64,000 bases of DNA, from positions 17,918,001 through 17,982,000 of the forward strand of contig NC_135773.1 of assembly GCF_028453695.1 (NCBI RefSeq). Direction: 5' to 3'. The stretch comes from Augochlora pura. Taxonomy: Eukaryota > Arthropoda > Insecta > Hymenoptera > Halictidae. The notes beneath the pieces are model-generated. The model did no database searches, was not told the origin of the DNA, and saw nothing but the letters and a program-made list of their open reading frames with translations. This document shows positions 60,966 to 64,000 of this stretch, piece by piece; position 1 is the stretch's first letter; every line of letters begins with the position of its first letter. A program made the translations under genes and the position numbers.

Positions 60966-62440
60966 AGAGAGAAGCCGCGGGTTCGCGTGACGTCACGAGC
61001 AGAAGGCATTCAGATTGAAGAGCGCTCGATGACTCTCGAGATTTGTATTGCCATTAATAACGAGGCGGGGGTGCGGCACGCTCCCTCCTACGCTAGCAAT
61101 TGCTCGACGGTAGGCGCTCACAATGTCTACAACTTGTACGAGCTGTGTACGTACGCCTGCTAGGCGGTACTTAGGTTCGTCGTACACGCACGCGACGTCG
61201 TCGGTCCCGACGGTAATAGTCGATACCTCGCCGCGGCTTTGACGAATGCTCGGTGCCGAGTGCTCGGTACTCGCGCGAGTTGCGTCTGCTCGGCCGTATA
61301 CCGTGCACCAACCCCGGGAAAGATGTCGCTCTTTTGTAGGGATCCGAGGCTTCTCGATGGGACGACGACTCTTTGTTTAGCTGAGGTGGGCTCTTCGGTT
61401 TTCGTTCGCGTTGCCGCGGTTCGATGTTCCTTTCGAGGGTGGCCGGGAAAGTGATGCCTCTGATTTCGGCTTTGATCTCCGGAGCATTTTTGTCTTTTGC
61501 CACTTGGCGCCTTCAATTATCGTTAATTAATAAGAGGCATAAGTTTGTGGTGGTATGCGGGGCGGGGCTGCCGAGAAGGTTTCGAGTGCGTTTAAATCGT
61601 TACTTTGATACGGAAGTTGCGTGAACGCTGATTAAATGGTTTATTGCACAGTCAGGAGCTCTGCATGTTTAGCTAGTTCGAGGAAATGGCCCTCGATATA
61701 GCCATTCATATGGTGCTATGTATGTAATCACGGGATCAGATTAATTCCAATTTAATATCAGAATTATTAATACGCTGGTTGTATTTACTATTAGCGAGAC
61801 CCGCGGATGTTGCAAATAATCTGGTTTAATCCTGGAGATGAAGGTTCACTATTTGGGATCGTCTATGTTATCTTGCGCTACGTCATCTTTTGAAAATGCT
61901 TAATCGAATGCAACAAGAAGATGGTTAACCAAAATTTCTGGACACCTATTTATGCGGAGCTAGACATTGCTACCTTTGCAATCACGGAAAGCGTTTGTTT
62001 TCCAAGTGTTAAATCGTGTTCGTTTCATTGAAAGAACTTCTCACTCAACGTTTTCGATCTCTGAATTCGTCGGCTCTCCACTCCCTTTTGTACAGGAACT
62101 GTAGGGTTAGTATGTCAGGTCAATTGATACTTCTGCAACCACCATCTCTTGAAAAGCATGCCGATACGACATGCGAGTCACCGAGTAGACTGAAGACAGT
62201 GGTGTAATTATCAGTTAACGAGGAAATTATTTTCTTAATCTCTTGCGCGATAAAAACGAGACAGTCTCGTGATGAAGATTCCATACGAATACAAATGTTA
62301 TTAATTTCTTCTTTTTGTTCTTCTTTTATCAATATCTAGAAATGAGAGTAAATTGAGACATACGTAAAAGAAAAATTATCTCTTTTCATTAGGAATATTA
62401 TTAAAGACAGAGCTTTATATGTAAATCATAGTGCAGTCGG
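60966..62440. other. GC-rich (to 61620) then AT-rich sequence, no gene recognised
   Basis: CpG-rich 60970-61620 with opposing frames (118 codons minus, 71 plus); no domain. Nothing in 61620-62440. Confidence 0.35.
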
Positions 62441-62689
62441 TTAATCCTTTGCACTCGAGCGGCGACTCCGAGGCGCCATTAAAACTGTTGTAACACGTTC
62501 TAAAATTATTTTTATAGATGTCATCGAAGCTTAAATTTAAAAAGTTGTTAAAAGTGTAACTGTCATATGAGTTATGGGACTCAATTTCGTATGAATAGAA
62601 TGCACTTAGTTATACAGAATGGAAATGTTATGAGTCGGAACAATTATTTTAGATTTGTAGTTGAAATGACTTCGAGTACAAAAGGTTAA
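62441..62689. mobile_element. TTAA-bounded MITE
   Basis: The left end TTAATCCTTTGCACTCGA; the right end read on - TTAACCTTTTGTACTCGA (15 of 18). 249 bp. A partial inverted relative lies at 40915-41000. Confidence 0.8.
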
Positions 62690-62977
62690 TAATGCATTAC
62701 GATGCAACGCATATGAGAAGTTCAAGAATTGTAAGTTTTATTATGTATCTCAAAGTAGAACAAGTTGGAAGCGGATTTTTCTACAAAATAAAAATTGTCC
62801 GCAACTCTTTGTGTTTTATGCTACGACTACTAATTTAACTATTAAAATCTGTAGTCTGGTCACAATTCGCACAAGTCATTAGCAGACTGATTTGATGTAT
62901 TTTTACCAAAAGTAACCCGATTTAAGTTTTATACCTCCATTGTTTTACAATCTATTTCAAGAAGTTTAACATTTTAT

Positions 62978-63243
62978 AAATTATTATTTATTTACAATCG
63001 ATTTTACGATTTGTTTATAGTATGCATCTTTTTTGTTGTTAGTGGTACGACAGACTTCGTTTTATGGGGATGAACAGTAACGTATAAGACATTCGTAAAT
63101 ACAATTTGTTATCTCAATTTATCTCCATAAAGTGAAGTTGGTCATATCACTTGCAATAATAAAGATAACATACTATAAACAAATTATAAAATCATGCAAA
63201 ATAGAGATGTAAAACAACATCGATTGTAAATAAATAATAATTT
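62978..63243. mobile_element. Foldback element (perfect 24-bp outer arms)
   Basis: The segment 62978-63001 (aaattattatttatttacaa then tcga) is the exact reverse complement of 63220-63243. A second inner pair shares ttgtttatagtatg (63011 and, inverted, about 63171). Spacer about 140 nt. No ORF. Confidence 0.8.
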
Positions 63244-63369
63244 AAAAAATTAAAAATTTCGTGAATTATATTGCTAAACAATAGAGATATAAACTAGTAA
63301 CCAAAATTTAAAAAAATTTATTTCTATTACTTTTGAACTTAACTTTATACATTGTCCGAATAGTTATGT

Positions 63370-63439
63370 AGTTATGTAAAAATATGACGTAGAAGTCAAA
63401 GTTATATCAGTGTTCGAATACTTTTTGGAATCGCTGTAG
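63370..63439 (-). mobile_element. Truncated Tc1/mariner MITE end (9856 family)
   Basis: The end read on - is CAGCGATTCCAAAAAGTATT followed by CGAACAC, then similarity to the subterminal part of 9856-10108 (acg.ac..gt..aggttata). TA follows at 63438-63439. The left half is missing. Confidence 0.65.
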
Positions 63440-64000
63440 CTGTTAAGCACTTATTATGCGGGAAATTTTCATCGAAATTGAAACCGCGCGAACTAATTGT
63501 CCGACCCAGTATAGCATGCGCAACTTATTACAACTGACTCACGTTTCTTAGAATTAATCCAGATAATCAGCCATCGGTGAGAACTTTCAACAATTCCTGT
63601 ACTACTTTCCTGAGAAAATACTGTACGCAGCGTCTTCGGCATACCGAAATGGAACTTTCACAGCGCTCGGCGCCCCACGACTCTGCTGGTATCCATATGC
63701 GGCAATTCAAACCCTCGAACAATGTTCCACCGACTCACCACCCAGCTGACATTCAGCCACAAATATAATTACTAGCGTTTAAGCCGGTTCTATTGTGCGT
63801 GGGACGCTTGACTTGGCGAACGGCGGGCACAACCGCCATAGGACGTACGAAAATCCGTGGAGGAACGGAACGGGGGAGGCTGCAGTACGCGGACCAAAGG
63901 GTTCTTGGCCGCTTCTGGCCACGTGCAACGTTTCATCGAGTTGAAATTGATGCCGTCAGGAACCCACGGCTGTTCTCACATTCGGCCTTTCTTCGACCGC
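63440..64000. other. No gene recognised at window end
   Basis: GC rises after 63600. A 63-codon frame (63577-63768) lacks domain features; an exon continuing beyond the window cannot be judged. Confidence 0.35.

Noticed and set aside
60451..60996. 181-codon minus-strand frame
   Set aside because: Almost only Ser, Phe, Pro, Leu and His; a direct translation of the polypurine tract, with parallel long frames in other phases.

Overview
The window looks like nuclear DNA of an insect, most likely a hymenopteran and plausibly a bee. The reasons are spliced genes with AT-rich introns, interspersed CpG-rich and GC-rich islands, many small TA- and TTAA-flanked transposon relics, and a recognisable insect-type scaffold gene. 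The order-level assignment is inference from composition and the protein; no species can be named.

Only one gene is convincingly supported. It is the 3' part of an ANKS1/Odin/AIDA-1-type adaptor gene (ankyrin repeats, two SAM domains and a PTB domain in the full protein; insect member CG4393) on the + strand. Seven coding exons lie at 10893-11210, 12626-12753, 14790-15167, 24524-24835, 26037-26195, 26548-26685 and 27655-28269. All splice junctions are GT/AG with compatible phases. Together they give 682 residues: a linker, SAM1, SAM2, a proline-rich linker, the PTB domain and a Ser/Asn-rich tail ending at a stop. The ankyrin-repeat half is not seen and should lie upstream. Downstream of the stop, several kilobases of moderately GC-rich sequence contain candidate poly(A) signals and Pumilio-type motifs. 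This fits a long neuronal-style 3' UTR, and it contains a 0.8-kb inverted repeat.

The rest of the window (1-10.8 kb, the introns, and about 35-64 kb) has no recognisable protein-coding gene. It carries a dense set of transposon relics: two degenerate Tc1-like transposases (about 7.05-7.66 kb and 9.27-9.73 kb), a DUF4817-type transposon ORF relic (20.7-21.0 kb), TA-flanked MITEs, foldback elements, three LTRs (22.4, 43.0 and 45.4 kb), and roughly a dozen short elements bounded by TTAA with matching terminal inverted repeats. There is also a perfect 30-bp hairpin at 52.5 kb, a 550-bp polypurine tract at 60.4-60.96 kb, and several G-run or simple-repeat stretches.

The most interesting structures are the set of TTAA-bounded MITE families, the long inverted repeat in the putative ANKS1 3' UTR, and the perfect hairpin. 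No bacterial-style system, CRISPR array, rRNA or tRNA gene was found.
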